A stretch of 64,000 bases of DNA from Hathewaya massiliensis (lineage in GTDB: Bacteria > Bacillota > Clostridia > Clostridiales > Clostridiaceae): positions 167,088 through 231,087 of the forward strand of contig NZ_CABFVD010000002.1 of assembly GCF_902143515.1 (NCBI RefSeq), in the 5' to 3' direction. Positions 1-12,524 of this stretch are shown here, in pieces. A program made the position numbers and the translations under genes. Numbering within the stretch: the stretch's first letter is position 1; each line of letters begins with the position of its first letter. Under the pieces are notes generated by a model. It was not told the origin of the DNA and ran no database searches. It worked only from the letters and a program-made list of their open reading frames with translations.

Positions 1-31
1 TTGTGCAATTTTGAGAGAACATCTCAATAAT

Positions 32-146
32 CTGGTGGCAATGGCGTAAAGGTAACACTCCTTCCCATACCGAACAGGCAAGTTAAGCTTTATAGCGCTG
101 ATGGTACTGCAGGGGAAGCCCTGTGGGAGAGTAAGACGTCGCCAGG
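32..146 (+). rRNA. rrf: 5S ribosomal RNA, end of an upstream rRNA operon
   Basis: Nearly identical to the second 5S gene at 8692-8806, including the CCTTCCCATACCGAACAGG core. The bases in front (1-21) match the 23S 3' processing arm found before the other 5S, so this is the tail of an rRNA operon whose 16S and 23S lie outside the window. Ends are estimated to within a few bases. Confidence 0.93.
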
Positions 147-152
147 TAATAT

Positions 153-228
153 GATCTACTAGCTCAGTCGGTAGAGCACATGACTTTTAATCATGGTGTC
201 CGGGGTTCGATTCCCCGGTAGATCACCA
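153..228 (+). tRNA. tRNA-Lys (anticodon TTT)
   Basis: Full cloverleaf. The acceptor arm GATCTAC pairs with GTAGATC, the D arm is AGCTCAGTCGGTAGAGC, the anticodon loop is CTTTTAA with anticodon TTT, the T loop is GTTCGATTC, and CCA is encoded. It follows the 5S by six bases, so it is probably co-transcribed with that rRNA operon. Confidence 0.97.
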
Positions 229-267
229 AAAAGCATCTTATATAGGTAAGGTGCTTTTTATTTTTTT
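228..267 (+). terminator. Rho-independent terminator of the upstream rRNA operon
   Basis: The inverted repeat AAAAGCATCTTA / TAAGGTGCTTTT (one G-U pair) is followed by a T-rich tract directly after tRNA-Lys. Confidence 0.85.
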
Positions 268-290
268 GTTATTTAATTATAAAAAGAATG

Positions 291-333
291 TTGACAATTA
301 TATACTACCAGTGTACTATATAAATATAACACT
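291..333 (+). promoter_or_regulatory. Promoter and likely GntR operator of the 363-2438 operon
   Basis: TTGACA at 291-296 and TACTAT at 314-319 are 17 bases apart. The inverted repeat AGTGT (310-314) and ACACT (329-333) overlaps the -10 and start region. This resembles the AGTGTA...TACACT type of operator known for YtrA-family GntR repressors. Autorepression by the first gene product is an inference. Confidence 0.65.
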
Positions 334-362
334 AATATAATAAGAAATAGGTGGTGATTAAA

Positions 363-725
363 ATGAAGTTTAATGATAATTTGCCTATTTATATTCAAAT
401 AATGAACTATCTAAAGTCTAAGATTGTTACAGGTGAATTAAAGCCCAATGATAAATTACCTTCAGTTAGAGAATTATCATCTACTATAAAAGTTAATCCT
501 AATACTATTCAAAGAACTTATAGTGAACTTGAGAGAGAAGGAGTTACCTATACCCAGAGAGGAATGGGAACCTTTGTAACAGAAGATAAAGACTTGATAT
601 ACAACCTTAAGAAGAATATGGCAGAGGAAATAGTTAATGACTTTATTAAAAACATGAAGAATTTAGGTTTTTCAATGGAAGAGGTTACAAGAATAATATC
701 AGAAAGTACAAAGAATTTAAGCTAA
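363..725 (+). CDS. GntR family transcriptional regulator, YtrA subfamily
   Basis: This 121-residue protein has an N-terminal winged-helix GntR domain (PIYIQIMNYLKSKIVTGEL, DKLPSVRELSSTI, NPNTIQRTYSELEREG, GMGTFV). Its short C-terminal helix pair is typical of the small YtrA subfamily, which represses adjacent ABC transporter genes. The ATG at 363 is preferred over the GTG at 351 because the GTG lies inside the ribosome binding site AGGTGGTGA. It is the first gene of a four-gene operon, 12 bases before the ATPase, with a likely autoregulatory palindrome in the promoter. The ligand cannot be read from sequence. Confidence 0.9.
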   Translation: MKFNDNLPIYIQIMNYLKSKIVTGELKPNDKLPSVRELSSTIKVNPNTIQRTYSELEREGVTYTQRGMGTFVTEDKDLIYNLKKNMAEEIVNDFIKNMKNLGFSMEEVTRIISESTKNLS

Positions 726-737
726 GGGGGAGTAATT

Positions 738-1439
738 GTGAGCAATATTTTAGATGCTACAAATCTAAATAAGACTTATGGGAAAAAACAAGCTTTAAAG
801 GATTTTAATCTAATTTTACCGCAGGGGAGAGTTTTAGGATTATTAGGACCTAATGGAAGTGGTAAGACTACTTTTATAAAAATCTTAACAGGAATATTAG
901 CACCTTCAAAAGGTAGCATACTAATAGATGGACATAATCCAGGTGTACACACTAAAGCTTTAGTGTCTTATTTGCCAGATAAAGATTATTTATATAAATG
1001 GATGAAAATAAAAGATGCAATAAATTTATTTGATGACTTTTATGAAGATTTTGATAAGGTAAAAGCCAATGAATTGTTAGAGTTTATGAAGTTAGAAAAA
1101 GATATGAGTGTTAAAGGCTTATCTAAGGGTATGAAGGAAAAACTTAACCTTGCCTTGGTCTTATCTAGAAAATCAAAAATTTATGTCTTAGATGAACCTA
1201 TAGCAGGAGTAGACCCAGTAACTAGGGAAAAAATTCTGGATGCTATTATAAACAATTATTCAGAAGACAGCTCAATGATAATTACAACTCATTTAGTTAG
1301 AGACATAGAAAGAGTTTTCGATCATGTTGCTTTTATATCTGAAGGAAAGATAATTTTAGAAGGAAATGCTGAGGAATTAAGAGAGAAAAATTCAAAGTCT
1401 ATAGATGAGATTTATAGAGATATTTTCAATGAAGATTAA
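738..1439 (+). CDS. ABC transporter ATP-binding protein
   Basis: This 233-residue nucleotide-binding domain has Walker A GPNGSGKTT (residues 37-45), the signature variant GLSKGMKEK and Walker B with YVLDEPIAGVDPV, and an H-loop histidine in TTHL. The Q-loop is not canonical (YLPDKDYLY). The GTG start follows a GGGGGAG ribosome binding site. With the membrane proteins at 1453 and 1671 it should form an exporter of the YtrB / bacteriocin-export type. Such systems in Firmicutes often respond to cell-wall-active compounds, but the substrate here is unknown. Confidence 0.92.
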   Translation: MSNILDATNLNKTYGKKQALKDFNLILPQGRVLGLLGPNGSGKTTFIKILTGILAPSKGSILIDGHNPGVHTKALVSYLPDKDYLYKWMKIKDAINLFDDFYEDFDKVKANELLEFMKLEKDMSVKGLSKGMKEKLNLALVLSRKSKIYVLDEPIAGVDPVTREKILDAIINNYSEDSSMIITTHLVRDIERVFDHVAFISEGKIILEGNAEELREKNSKSIDEIYRDIFNED

Positions 1440-1452
1440 GGGATGATGATTT

Positions 1453-1668
1453 ATGGGGATTCTTTATATGATAGAAATGTTTTTTAGAAAATACTTAATT
1501 ACTCCTATACAAAAATTTATTTTTAAAAATATAATAGGTTTTAATGTAGTTTATATAATTACAGAAATTGTGTTAGTTGCATTTTGCATATTTTTACTTT
1601 TCTTTTTTATAGGAGGAAGAAACGTTTTTATAGATAGAATAAAGTTAAAATATAGGGAGGATAAATAA
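1453..1668 (+). CDS. Small membrane protein in the ABC operon
   Basis: This is a 71-residue protein with an amphipathic, aromatic N-terminus and one strong membrane span (about residues 30-53, rich in V, I, L, F), then a short basic tail. No family was recognised. It sits 13 bases after the ATPase and 2 bases before the permease, so it is co-transcribed and may be an accessory subunit. The ATG at 1468 is an alternative start; neither has a strong ribosome binding site. Confidence 0.7.
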   Translation: MGILYMIEMFFRKYLITPIQKFIFKNIIGFNVVYIITEIVLVAFCIFLLFFFIGGRNVFIDRIKLKYREDK

Positions 1669-1670
1669 AT

Positions 1671-2438
1671 ATGTTTAAAATATTAAAATATAATTTAAAA
1701 GAGAGTTTGAAATATATGACAATGATATTATCAGTAGCTATAATATTATTTGCGCTAGTCTTCTTTCTACTCGTGTCTAATAAAATATTAGAAGAAACTT
1801 CCATGGGATTTTATGCATTGATTACTTTTGGTGTTTTTCTTACAACTTTTATATACGTAATAAATGCATATAAAAATGAGTTATATGAGGAGAGGGCTTA
1901 TCTAACCTTTACACTTCCATTAAAGGGGTGGGAAGTGTTAGGAGCTAAAACAATTTTAAGTATTATCCTATTTTTTATATCTGGTTTAGTATGTCTTATA
2001 GCTTTATTAGTTATTATAAGCAATCTAGGAAATGTAGAAATATCGAAATTACTTAGTATAGGTATTAAAGATATTACTCTAGGTGAAAAGCGCAGTGTAA
2101 TATTTGGAATAGTTTTAGCATTAATACAGTGGTTACAGTTTATATTAACTATTTTCTTTAGTATAACTTTAAGTAAAGTAGCTATTAAAAATAAGCAAGT
2201 AGGGTTTATATCTTTTGTCATTTTTATGGTAGCAAATTTTTTAATAGGCTTTATAGGAAACAAAGTTATAGAACTAGTTCCATATAATTTAGATTTTAAT
2301 AATCTTGCTATTGTAAAAAATCAATCAAATTTTCAATGGTATTTTGGAAATATAGGATTTTTCATATATAGCATAATAGTTATAATATTAATTTTTGCTT
2401 TTACATCTTATTTCTTAGAAAAAAAAGTGGACTTATAG
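1671..2438 (+). CDS. ABC transporter permease, ABC-2 type membrane protein
   Basis: This 255-residue protein has about six hydrophobic spans and a short charged cytoplasmic loop (YKNELYEERAYLTFTLPLKG) between the second and third. The motif 'YEERAYLTFTLPL' is typical of clostridial ABC-2 permeases paired with YtrA regulators. It follows AGGGAGG with an ATG start and is the last gene of the operon. Substrate and direction are not visible; export is inferred from the family. Confidence 0.85.
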   Translation: MFKILKYNLKESLKYMTMILSVAIILFALVFFLLVSNKILEETSMGFYALITFGVFLTTFIYVINAYKNELYEERAYLTFTLPLKGWEVLGAKTILSIILFFISGLVCLIALLVIISNLGNVEISKLLSIGIKDITLGEKRSVIFGIVLALIQWLQFILTIFFSITLSKVAIKNKQVGFISFVIFMVANFLIGFIGNKVIELVPYNLDFNNLAIVKNQSNFQWYFGNIGFFIYSIIVIILIFAFTSYFLEKKVDL

Positions 2439-2517
2439 CAATAAAAGATTATTAAGAAAGCAGCGTTATACAGGGGATTCTTAGTTATGCAATTAAGAAT
2501 TATTTATCTTATGACTA

Positions 2518-2562
2518 TCTGTTCTAATACTTCCACCTTCTTCAAGGCAGGAGTATTAGAGC
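2518..2562 (+). repeat. Intergenic hairpin carrying the GGAGTATTAGA repeat motif
   Basis: CTGTTCTAATACT pairs with AGTATTAGAGCAG over 13 positions (one G-U), with a purine-rich loop. The 11-mer GGAGTATTAGA (2550-2560) recurs exactly at 33650 and 38553. There is no T-run, so it is not a standard terminator, although it lies in the convergent gap between the permease and the sirtuin. Confidence 0.6.
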
Positions 2563-2586
2563 AGCTATGTCCATGGATAATAATTT

Positions 2587-3324
2587 CTATATATTTTCTA
2601 TCACTTCTTTAAAAACTTTATTAATATCATCTTTTATAATTATATCAGCCTTACTATCGGCAGAGGTTGTAGATTTATTTATAAGGATTAAGGTTTTTCC
2701 TCTAAAGAAATCAATAAGACCTGTAGCTGGGTAAACAACAAGGGAAGTTCCTCCAATTATCAAGGTATCTGCTTCTGAAATAGCTTTAATAGACCCTCTA
2801 ATAATAGAGTCATCTAAGCCTTCTTCATAAAGTACTACATCTGGTTTAACTATGCCGCCACAATCTATGCAAGTTGGAATGGTTTTGCTTTTCAAGACAA
2901 AGTTAACATCATAAAACTTACCACATTCCTCACAGTAGTTTCTTAATACTGATCCATGAAGCTCAAAAACATTTTTACTTCCAGCCTTTTGATGTAATCC
3001 ATCAATATTTTGAGTTACAATAGCTTTTAACTTTCCCATTTCTTCAAGTTTAGCCAAAGCTATATGAGTATTGTTTGGTTTAGCATTAGGATATATAAGT
3101 TTTGATTTATAAAAATTAAAAAATTCTTTTGGATATTTTATATAAAAACTATGAGAAACTAATTCCTCAGGAGTGAAAGTTATATTAAGTTTTTCATTAA
3201 ATAATCCATTAGAACTTCTGAAATCTGGTATTCCAGAAGAGGTGCTTACGCCGGCCCCACCAAAGAAGACTATATTGTTACTGTTTTTAATTATTTCTAA
3301 TAAGCTTTCAATTTTATTATTCAT
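2587..3324 (-). CDS. NAD-dependent protein deacylase (sirtuin, Sir2 family)
   Basis: This 245-residue sirtuin removes acyl groups from lysines using NAD+. The NAD-binding motif GGAGVSTSSGIPDFR starts at about residue 22, TQNIDGLHQKAGS and the catalytic histidine in FELHGS follow, and the zinc ribbon is CEEC ... CIDC. The C-terminal GTSLVVYPA completes the Rossmann fold. Start ATG with GGAGAGG upstream. It is transcribed alone, opposite to its neighbours. Length and motifs are complete. Confidence 0.95.
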   Translation of the reverse strand: MNNKIESLLEIIKNSNNIVFFGGAGVSTSSGIPDFRSSNGLFNEKLNITFTPEELVSHSFYIKYPKEFFNFYKSKLIYPNAKPNNTHIALAKLEEMGKLKAIVTQNIDGLHQKAGSKNVFELHGSVLRNYCEECGKFYDVNFVLKSKTIPTCIDCGGIVKPDVVLYEEGLDDSIIRGSIKAISEADTLIIGGTSLVVYPATGLIDFFRGKTLILINKSTTSADSKADIIIKDDINKVFKEVIENI

Positions 3325-3477
3325 AAAAACCTCTCCTAAATATATTTTATAGTTATATTATGCACAATTTATAGTATAAATAAAATAGATAAAATTTAAA
3401 TACATGGATAATGTTAATAAAATGTTATAATGACTGTGAGGATCAATTCAGCGTTTGGTATATTAGGGGGAGATGAG

Positions 3478-3588
3478 ATGAATATTGAAATAGTGAAAGC
3501 TAAGGAAGAGCAAAGATAAATATTAGCACGTCTAATAGAGGTATATATTGCATATACTAAACCTGGTGTATCAATAATAATAATATAG
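3478..3588 (+). pseudogene. Remnant of a GNAT acetyltransferase 5' end
   Basis: An ATG with a strong ribosome binding site (AGGGGGAGATGAG) opens a frame reading MNIEIVKAKEEQR, then TAA (3517-3519), then ILARLIEVYIAYT before the similarity fades and a TAG occurs at 3586. The reading is like the first helix of GNAT acetyltransferases, where an E usually stands at the stop (GAA to TAA is one change). The rest of the gene is missing. It is a decayed fragment next to the rRNA promoter. Confidence 0.55.
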
Positions 3589-3755
3589 AGAAAAAACCTA
3601 TATTTAAAAGAAAAGCAAAGATATTTCCACCATATGAGATATAAAGTAGTTTTAGTGTAGAGGAATTATGATATCATATATTTCGTACTTTGGTTTGCGT
3701 AAAAGCAACCAAAATCAAAATGATTTCAACAGATTTAAAAAAATAAAAAAAACTG

Positions 3756-3784
3756 TTGACAAGATGAAATCACTTTGATAAAAT
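3756..3784 (+). promoter_or_regulatory. rRNA operon promoter
   Basis: TTGACA (3756-3761) and TAAAAT (3779-3784) are separated by 17 bases, behind an A-rich tract (3737-3752) that looks like an UP element. They lie about 165 bases before the 16S gene. Confidence 0.8.
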
Positions 3785-3824
3785 TATTATTGTCGCTGAA
3801 ACATAGTGACAAAATAAAAACAAA

Positions 3825-3852
3825 TTGGTCTTTGAAAATTAAACAGAGTAAG
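3825..3852 (+). other. 16S processing stem, 5' arm
   Basis: This arm is complementary to 5505-5532 in the 16S-23S spacer over 28 positions with three mismatched positions, one of which can be a G-U pair. The two arms would form the double-stranded stem cut by RNase III that releases pre-16S rRNA. Confidence 0.8.
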
Positions 3853-3947
3853 ATAAAAGAACTCGCATTCTTTTGAGAAAAAGAAAAGAAATAAAGAAAC
3901 AAGTTCAAGTCAGTAAAATGCTTGAGCATGTGGATAAACTCGATTTT

Positions 3948-5471
<1,524 letters not shown>

Positions 5472-5504
5472 TTCGAAAAGATTACGATCTTTTCGTAGCG
5501 AGCA

Positions 5505-5532
5505 CTTACTCTGTTTAATTTTGAAGGACCAA
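5505..5532 (+). other. 16S processing stem, 3' arm, in a spacer without tRNA genes
   Basis: Partner of 3825-3852. The whole 16S-23S spacer (5463-5703) contains no tRNA. Its last part (5632-5659) is the 5' arm of the 23S processing stem, complementary to 8611-8641. Confidence 0.75.
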
Positions 5533-5703
5533 AATTCCTTCAAATAAGTAGAATCTCCAAAGGGAGAAAAGACTAACGTCTAAAAGATTAAAATAATCTA
5601 AGGATGTTAAGTTAACTACTTTGTTCTTTGAAAATTGCACAATGAATAATAATTATAATAACTATATTTTACTGAAAAATGTAAACTTTAGTTACTCATG
5701 ATA

Positions 5704-8608
<2,905 letters not shown>

Positions 8609-8691
8609 AAATAATATTCATTGTGCAATTTTGAGAGAACATTCTCTCAATGTATACCGTCTAACAACAAATAAATATCAACAAAATGTAT

Positions 8692-8806
8692 CTGGTGACA
8701 ATGGCGTAAAGGAAACACTCCTTCCCATACCGAACAGGCAAGTTAAGCTTTACAGCGCTGATGGTACTGCAGGGGAAGCCCTGTGGGAGAGTAAGACGTC
8801 GCCGGG
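8692..8806 (+). rRNA. rrf: 5S ribosomal RNA
   Basis: Same sequence as the copy at 32-146 with a few substitutions (GGTGACA for GGTGGCA, GGAAAC for GGTAAC). It is separated from the 23S by an 83-base spacer containing the 23S 3' processing arm. Confidence 0.95.
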
Positions 8807-8814
8807 TAAAATAT

Positions 8815-8889
8815 TCCGCAGTAGCTCAATGGTGGAGCACTCGGCTGTTAACCGATAGGTTGGAGGTTCGAATCCTCTCTGCGGAGCCA
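8815..8889 (+). tRNA. tRNA-Asn (anticodon GTT)
   Basis: Acceptor TCCGCAG pairs with CTGCGGA. The anticodon loop CTGTTAA carries GTT, the T loop is GTTCGAATC, and CCA is encoded. First of three tRNAs after the rRNA operon. Confidence 0.97.
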
Positions 8890-8893
8890 ATGT

Positions 8894-8969
<76 letters not shown>

Positions 8970-8974
8970 AATAT

Positions 8975-9049
<75 letters not shown>

Positions 9050-9051
9050 AT

Positions 9052-9089
9052 AAAAAACATCTCATAATTTTATGAGATGTTTTTTTTTA
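9052..9089 (+). terminator. Terminator of the rRNA-tRNA operon
   Basis: The stem AACATCTCATAA / TTATGAGATGTT is followed by nine Ts in a row. Confidence 0.92.
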
Positions 9090-9110
9090 TTTATCTATTT
9101 AATCTTATTA

Positions 9111-9198
9111 TTGTGAAGTTTTGAGAGAACACTCTCTCAATGTATACCGTCTAACAACAAATAAATATCAACAAAATGTATCTGGTGACAATGGCGTA
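9111..9198 (+). repeat. Duplicated 23S-5S spacer with a truncated 5S start
   Basis: This stretch matches 8621-8708 at about 85 of 88 positions. It carries the 23S 3' processing arm, the spacer and the first 17 or so bases of 5S (CTGGTGACAATGGCGTA), then diverges. It lies beyond the operon terminator and has no functional 5S. It is a relic of an rRNA operon lost or rearranged by recombination. Confidence 0.9.
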
Positions 9199-9228
9199 TT
9201 AGTACTATTTACTATTCGTGGGTATTTT

Positions 9229-10155
9229 TTAGCCTACTAATATATTTTCTAATACTTCTATTTCGCCTTTTTCACTATCTAAAGATATTTTTGTACCTAT
9301 AGGAATAGTTAACTTAGGATAACAATGTCCAGAAGAGAAATTACTTAAAATAGGTATATTTAAATTTAGTAATCTATCAGTGAAGACTTCATCTAAAGTA
9401 AGACTATTAGTATGATTTTTTAATTCACAGTCAGTAAATCCACCTAATATAACTCCACTACACTTTTGTATTTTACCACTTAATAATAATTGAGTAAGCA
9501 TTCTATCTATTTTATATGGTGACTCACCTATATCCTCTATAAACAATATGTTATTCTCAAAGTCTATTTCATATGGTGTGCCAAGGGTACTACAAATCAG
9601 ACATAGGTTCCCTCCTACTAGGTTTCCAATGGCTTTTCCCTTTATTAATGGAAAACTTTTAATATCAACTGGATTTTTAATTATATGCTTTTCCTCTTTT
9701 ATGCACTTTATACTGTCCATGAAACTTCTAAAGGTATGTTCATCTTTTAAATTAGAAGTTCCCATAGGACCGTGAAAGGTTGGGAAATTACACTGTTTAT
9801 AAATATTATTTAAAAGTACGGTTACATCACTAAAACCCATAAATATTTTTGGATTATCTGCTATAACACTAAAATCTAAATAAGGTAGAATTCTCATGGC
9901 ACCATATCCACCTCTGATACATAAGACCATATCTACTTCAGGATCTTTAAACATATTCATTAAATCCTCGGCTCTATGCCTATCTTCTCCAGCTAAGTAT
10001 CCCTTTCTATCATAAATATGATTTCCCTCTTTTATATTAAAGCCAAAGGATTTTATAAGTTCTATACCATATTTTATTTTTTCAGGATCTTCTGCACTAG
10101 AAGGACAAATAAGTCCTATGGTATCACCAGTTTTTAAAACCTTTAATTTTTTCAT
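9229..10155 (-). CDS. Muramoyl-tetrapeptide LD-carboxypeptidase (peptidase S66, LdcA/MccF family)
   Basis: This 308-residue cytoplasmic serine peptidase trims the terminal D-alanine from recycled murein tetrapeptides; relatives (MccF) cleave microcin C. Family motifs are IGLICPSSAEDPE near the N-terminus, CIRGGYGAMRILPYLD, GFSDVT with the nucleophile serine (usually GYSD), FIEDIGE with the glutamate, and SGHCYPKLTIPIG with the histidine. Start ATG is preceded by GGAGTGAT. No signal peptide. It is a single-gene unit pointing away from the membrane gene at 10531. Confidence 0.92.
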   Translation of the reverse strand: MKKLKVLKTGDTIGLICPSSAEDPEKIKYGIELIKSFGFNIKEGNHIYDRKGYLAGEDRHRAEDLMNMFKDPEVDMVLCIRGGYGAMRILPYLDFSVIADNPKIFMGFSDVTVLLNNIYKQCNFPTFHGPMGTSNLKDEHTFRSFMDSIKCIKEEKHIIKNPVDIKSFPLIKGKAIGNLVGGNLCLICSTLGTPYEIDFENNILFIEDIGESPYKIDRMLTQLLLSGKIQKCSGVILGGFTDCELKNHTNSLTLDEVFTDRLLNLNIPILSNFSSGHCYPKLTIPIGTKISLDSEKGEIEVLENILVG

Positions 10156-10530
10156 TTTATCACTCCATTTAAATTCGTTTAATATTTAGTTAGAACAATA
10201 TATTTAACTAAAGTTGAAATATATTTAGTAACTATATTATATAGTAAATATTTGATTTAATAGCTATTTCATTAGTTAGAATCCTCATAATATTATTATA
10301 TATAGTTTATATATTTTTTTGATTATAAAAATATATATCATAGCATAACCTACTAAAAATGAGCAATTGGCATATTTGAGCATATAAATTATTTCTATTA
10401 GGAGTCATGAGGATTAATCGATTAAGATAAGGTCATACAGCCCATAACCCTAGTGGATAAAAGGTAGAAACCCTAGTATAATCTGTATATGTGTCTTGGG
10501 GAGAAAAATTTAGTTTTGGAGGGTTAATTT
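10156..10530. promoter_or_regulatory. Divergent intergenic region with a direct repeat at a promoter
   Basis: The gap separates two divergent genes. The 9-mer AACCCTAGT occurs at 10446-10454 and 10469-10477, 23 bases apart. The second copy abuts TATAAT (10477-10482), a plausible -10 box for the gene at 10531. No good -35 is visible, which suits activator-dependent transcription, but the factor is unknown. The rest is AT-rich without recognised elements. Confidence 0.4.
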
Positions 10531-11019
10531 ATGGCTTTGTATAAAGAGGTAGTTGAAAGAAGAACTAACTCTATTATTTTGAGTTCTTTATGTACATTAT
10601 TGTTCTTTATAGTAATTTTTGATTTTTTTGAAGCAGTTTCTCATAGGATTGCATTCTACAGTATTCTTAGGTATTTATTGTATATAACTATGGGTATATT
10701 ATTTGTACTACAGAGAAGAAGGATTAAAACAAAGTTTAAGTATACAATTATACAGGATGAACTTATGATACATAAGATAATTGGAAGCGATGAAAGTTTA
10801 GTAGAGAGTATAAATTTAAATGATATAGAATACATTGGTAAATGTAGATGTCTAAAGGAGTTTTTTGGTTTTTATAAGGAAAGAAAATACGATTTTTGTT
10901 TATGTAGCAATAATAATTATATATGTGTTTATAAAGTAGGAAATAAGGTTAAGAAGTTTTATTTTAAGCCTAGTGAGAGATTTATAAAAACTGTAAGAAG
11001 ATCTATTGTATGTAGATAG
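10531..11019 (+). CDS. Membrane protein with C-terminal PH-like (YcxB-type) domain
   Basis: A 162-residue protein with two hydrophobic spans (about residues 15-32 and 44-60), a basic stop-transfer segment (QRRRIKTKFKY) and a soluble C-terminal beta-rich part. This layout is that of small YcxB-like proteins, whose PH-like fold has no assigned function. ATG with GGAGGG upstream. It is a single-gene unit ending in a shared terminator at 11048. The family assignment rests on topology more than on motifs. Confidence 0.6.
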   Translation: MALYKEVVERRTNSIILSSLCTLLFFIVIFDFFEAVSHRIAFYSILRYLLYITMGILFVLQRRRIKTKFKYTIIQDELMIHKIIGSDESLVESINLNDIEYIGKCRCLKEFFGFYKERKYDFCLCSNNNYICVYKVGNKVKKFYFKPSERFIKTVRRSIVCR

Positions 11020-11047
11020 CTTATCTTAAAGTCTTAAGAGCCTATAT

Positions 11048-11100
11048 AAAAATCCATGCAAAGATGGGAAATAAAATCCCCTTTATGCATGGATTTTTTA
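11048..11100. terminator. Bidirectional terminator between convergent genes
   Basis: AAAATCCATGCA pairs with TGCATGGATTTT; an A tract stands on the left side and a T tract on the right. It can serve both the + gene ending at 11019 and the - gene ending at 11103. Confidence 0.85.
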
Positions 11101-11102
11101 AT

Positions 11103-12257
11103 TTAACTTTTAGAATTATTATGAAGTTCTACTGTAATTTCTCTTAATAAGTCTTCTCTTTCTATTATATCAATTGATGTTAGACATAAAGCTTCTATAG
11201 CTTTAAAGCATTGTTCTTTGGCAAAAGAGTTTAAGGTAAGTGCTTCAAAGCTTTTAGAAGGAAATTTTATTTTTTCATTTTCACAAATAGATACTGAAGG
11301 ATATATACAAGGTGTTGTATGACTTATAGAACCGATACTTAAACCATAAGGAATATCTCTACAACACTCTACATCTATAATGCCACATTCTTTTAAATTG
11401 TTAGTAAAAAGCCTTGATAGAGATTTATTTGTTAGTAACTCCTCACAAGGAGTATCAAATAGACCTATTTTATATTCAACCTTTAAAGTAGTACATATGC
11501 TATCCAATACTTTTCTTAAATCACGCTCTAATTTCTCACAATGGCATAAGTTGCTACTCCTTATATAAAACCTACTGTATGCTTTTGAATGTATCCCATA
11601 AGGTCTATCTGAGCTTTTAATCTGTATGCCATCTATGGAGTATAAGTCTTTGTTATTTTTAATTAGTGAATTTAAAATATTAAATACAGAAAGACAAGCA
11701 TCTAAAGGCGAAGAGTTCGCATCTCCCTCTTCTAAATCTTCCATTGATGTAAAGCTTATTTCAATAGGAATAAGACCTGCAGAAGTACCGCTTTCTAAAG
11801 TATCATTATAAACATGTGGACACATAATTATATCCATATCCTTAAAAGCACCTTGCTTTGTTAATATTAATTCTCCACCATTAAAAAGGTTACCTGGACA
11901 ACCAATAATAACTACACTTCCTCCGATTTTAGGAATTGCCTGACATAAGGCTAGAGCAGCACCTACAGTTATTCCAGCGTTTAAATGATTACCATATATG
12001 TGGCCTTCATTTGAAGCGGAATACTTGCATATATAACATATCTTAGGGTGACCTTCTCCGAACTGAGCAAAAAAGCTAGTATCCATGTCTAAAAAGTTTT
12101 CTTTTACATTAAAATTGAACTTTTTAAGAAGGGATACTATGTAGTTATAAGCTTTTTCCTCTTTAAAAGGAAGCTCAGGATTATTATATATAAACTGTGA
12201 TAGAGAAAGTATTTCCTCTTCTATAGTTGAGATATAGCTAATAGTTTTTTGTTTCAT
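11103..12257 (-). CDS. M20-family (amidohydrolase-like) protein with altered metal-binding motifs
   Basis: This 384-residue protein has the two-domain layout of M20D amidohydrolases (N-acyl amino acid and peptide hydrolases), with an N-terminal helical start (LSQFIYNNPELPFKEEKAY) and the insert dimerisation domain in the middle. The usual metal motif GHDxH is replaced by GNHLN (residues 89-93), and the usual PAEE by PGNLFNGGE. It may be a non-catalytic relative or use a different metal site. The ATG at 12257 with GGAGTGG is preferred over the GTG 39 bases upstream. Confidence 0.72.
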   Translation of the reverse strand: MKQKTISYISTIEEEILSLSQFIYNNPELPFKEEKAYNYIVSLLKKFNFNVKENFLDMDTSFFAQFGEGHPKICYICKYSASNEGHIYGNHLNAGITVGAALALCQAIPKIGGSVVIIGCPGNLFNGGELILTKQGAFKDMDIIMCPHVYNDTLESGTSAGLIPIEISFTSMEDLEEGDANSSPLDACLSVFNILNSLIKNNKDLYSIDGIQIKSSDRPYGIHSKAYSRFYIRSSNLCHCEKLERDLRKVLDSICTTLKVEYKIGLFDTPCEELLTNKSLSRLFTNNLKECGIIDVECCRDIPYGLSIGSISHTTPCIYPSVSICENEKIKFPSKSFEALTLNSFAKEQCFKAIEALCLTSIDIIEREDLLREITVELHNNSKS

Positions 12258-12524
12258 ATTCCAACCACTCCAAATTTTTTTAAATTTATTAATCACAATT
12301 AGATAAATGCATAATTTTTTTAAATTTATTAACCAAATTTAGATAAACACATATAATAATATAGTACTAGTATTGTACCCAAAAATTATTTTTATATTAA
12401 AACAGGCAAAACAATATTTTTTACTAGAGAAAAAAATAGTATTACTTACAAACTTAGATGAATAAAATATATTATATGAGGCAACAATTCAGATAATATA
12501 AGCGCTCTTTTAAGGAGGACATTT

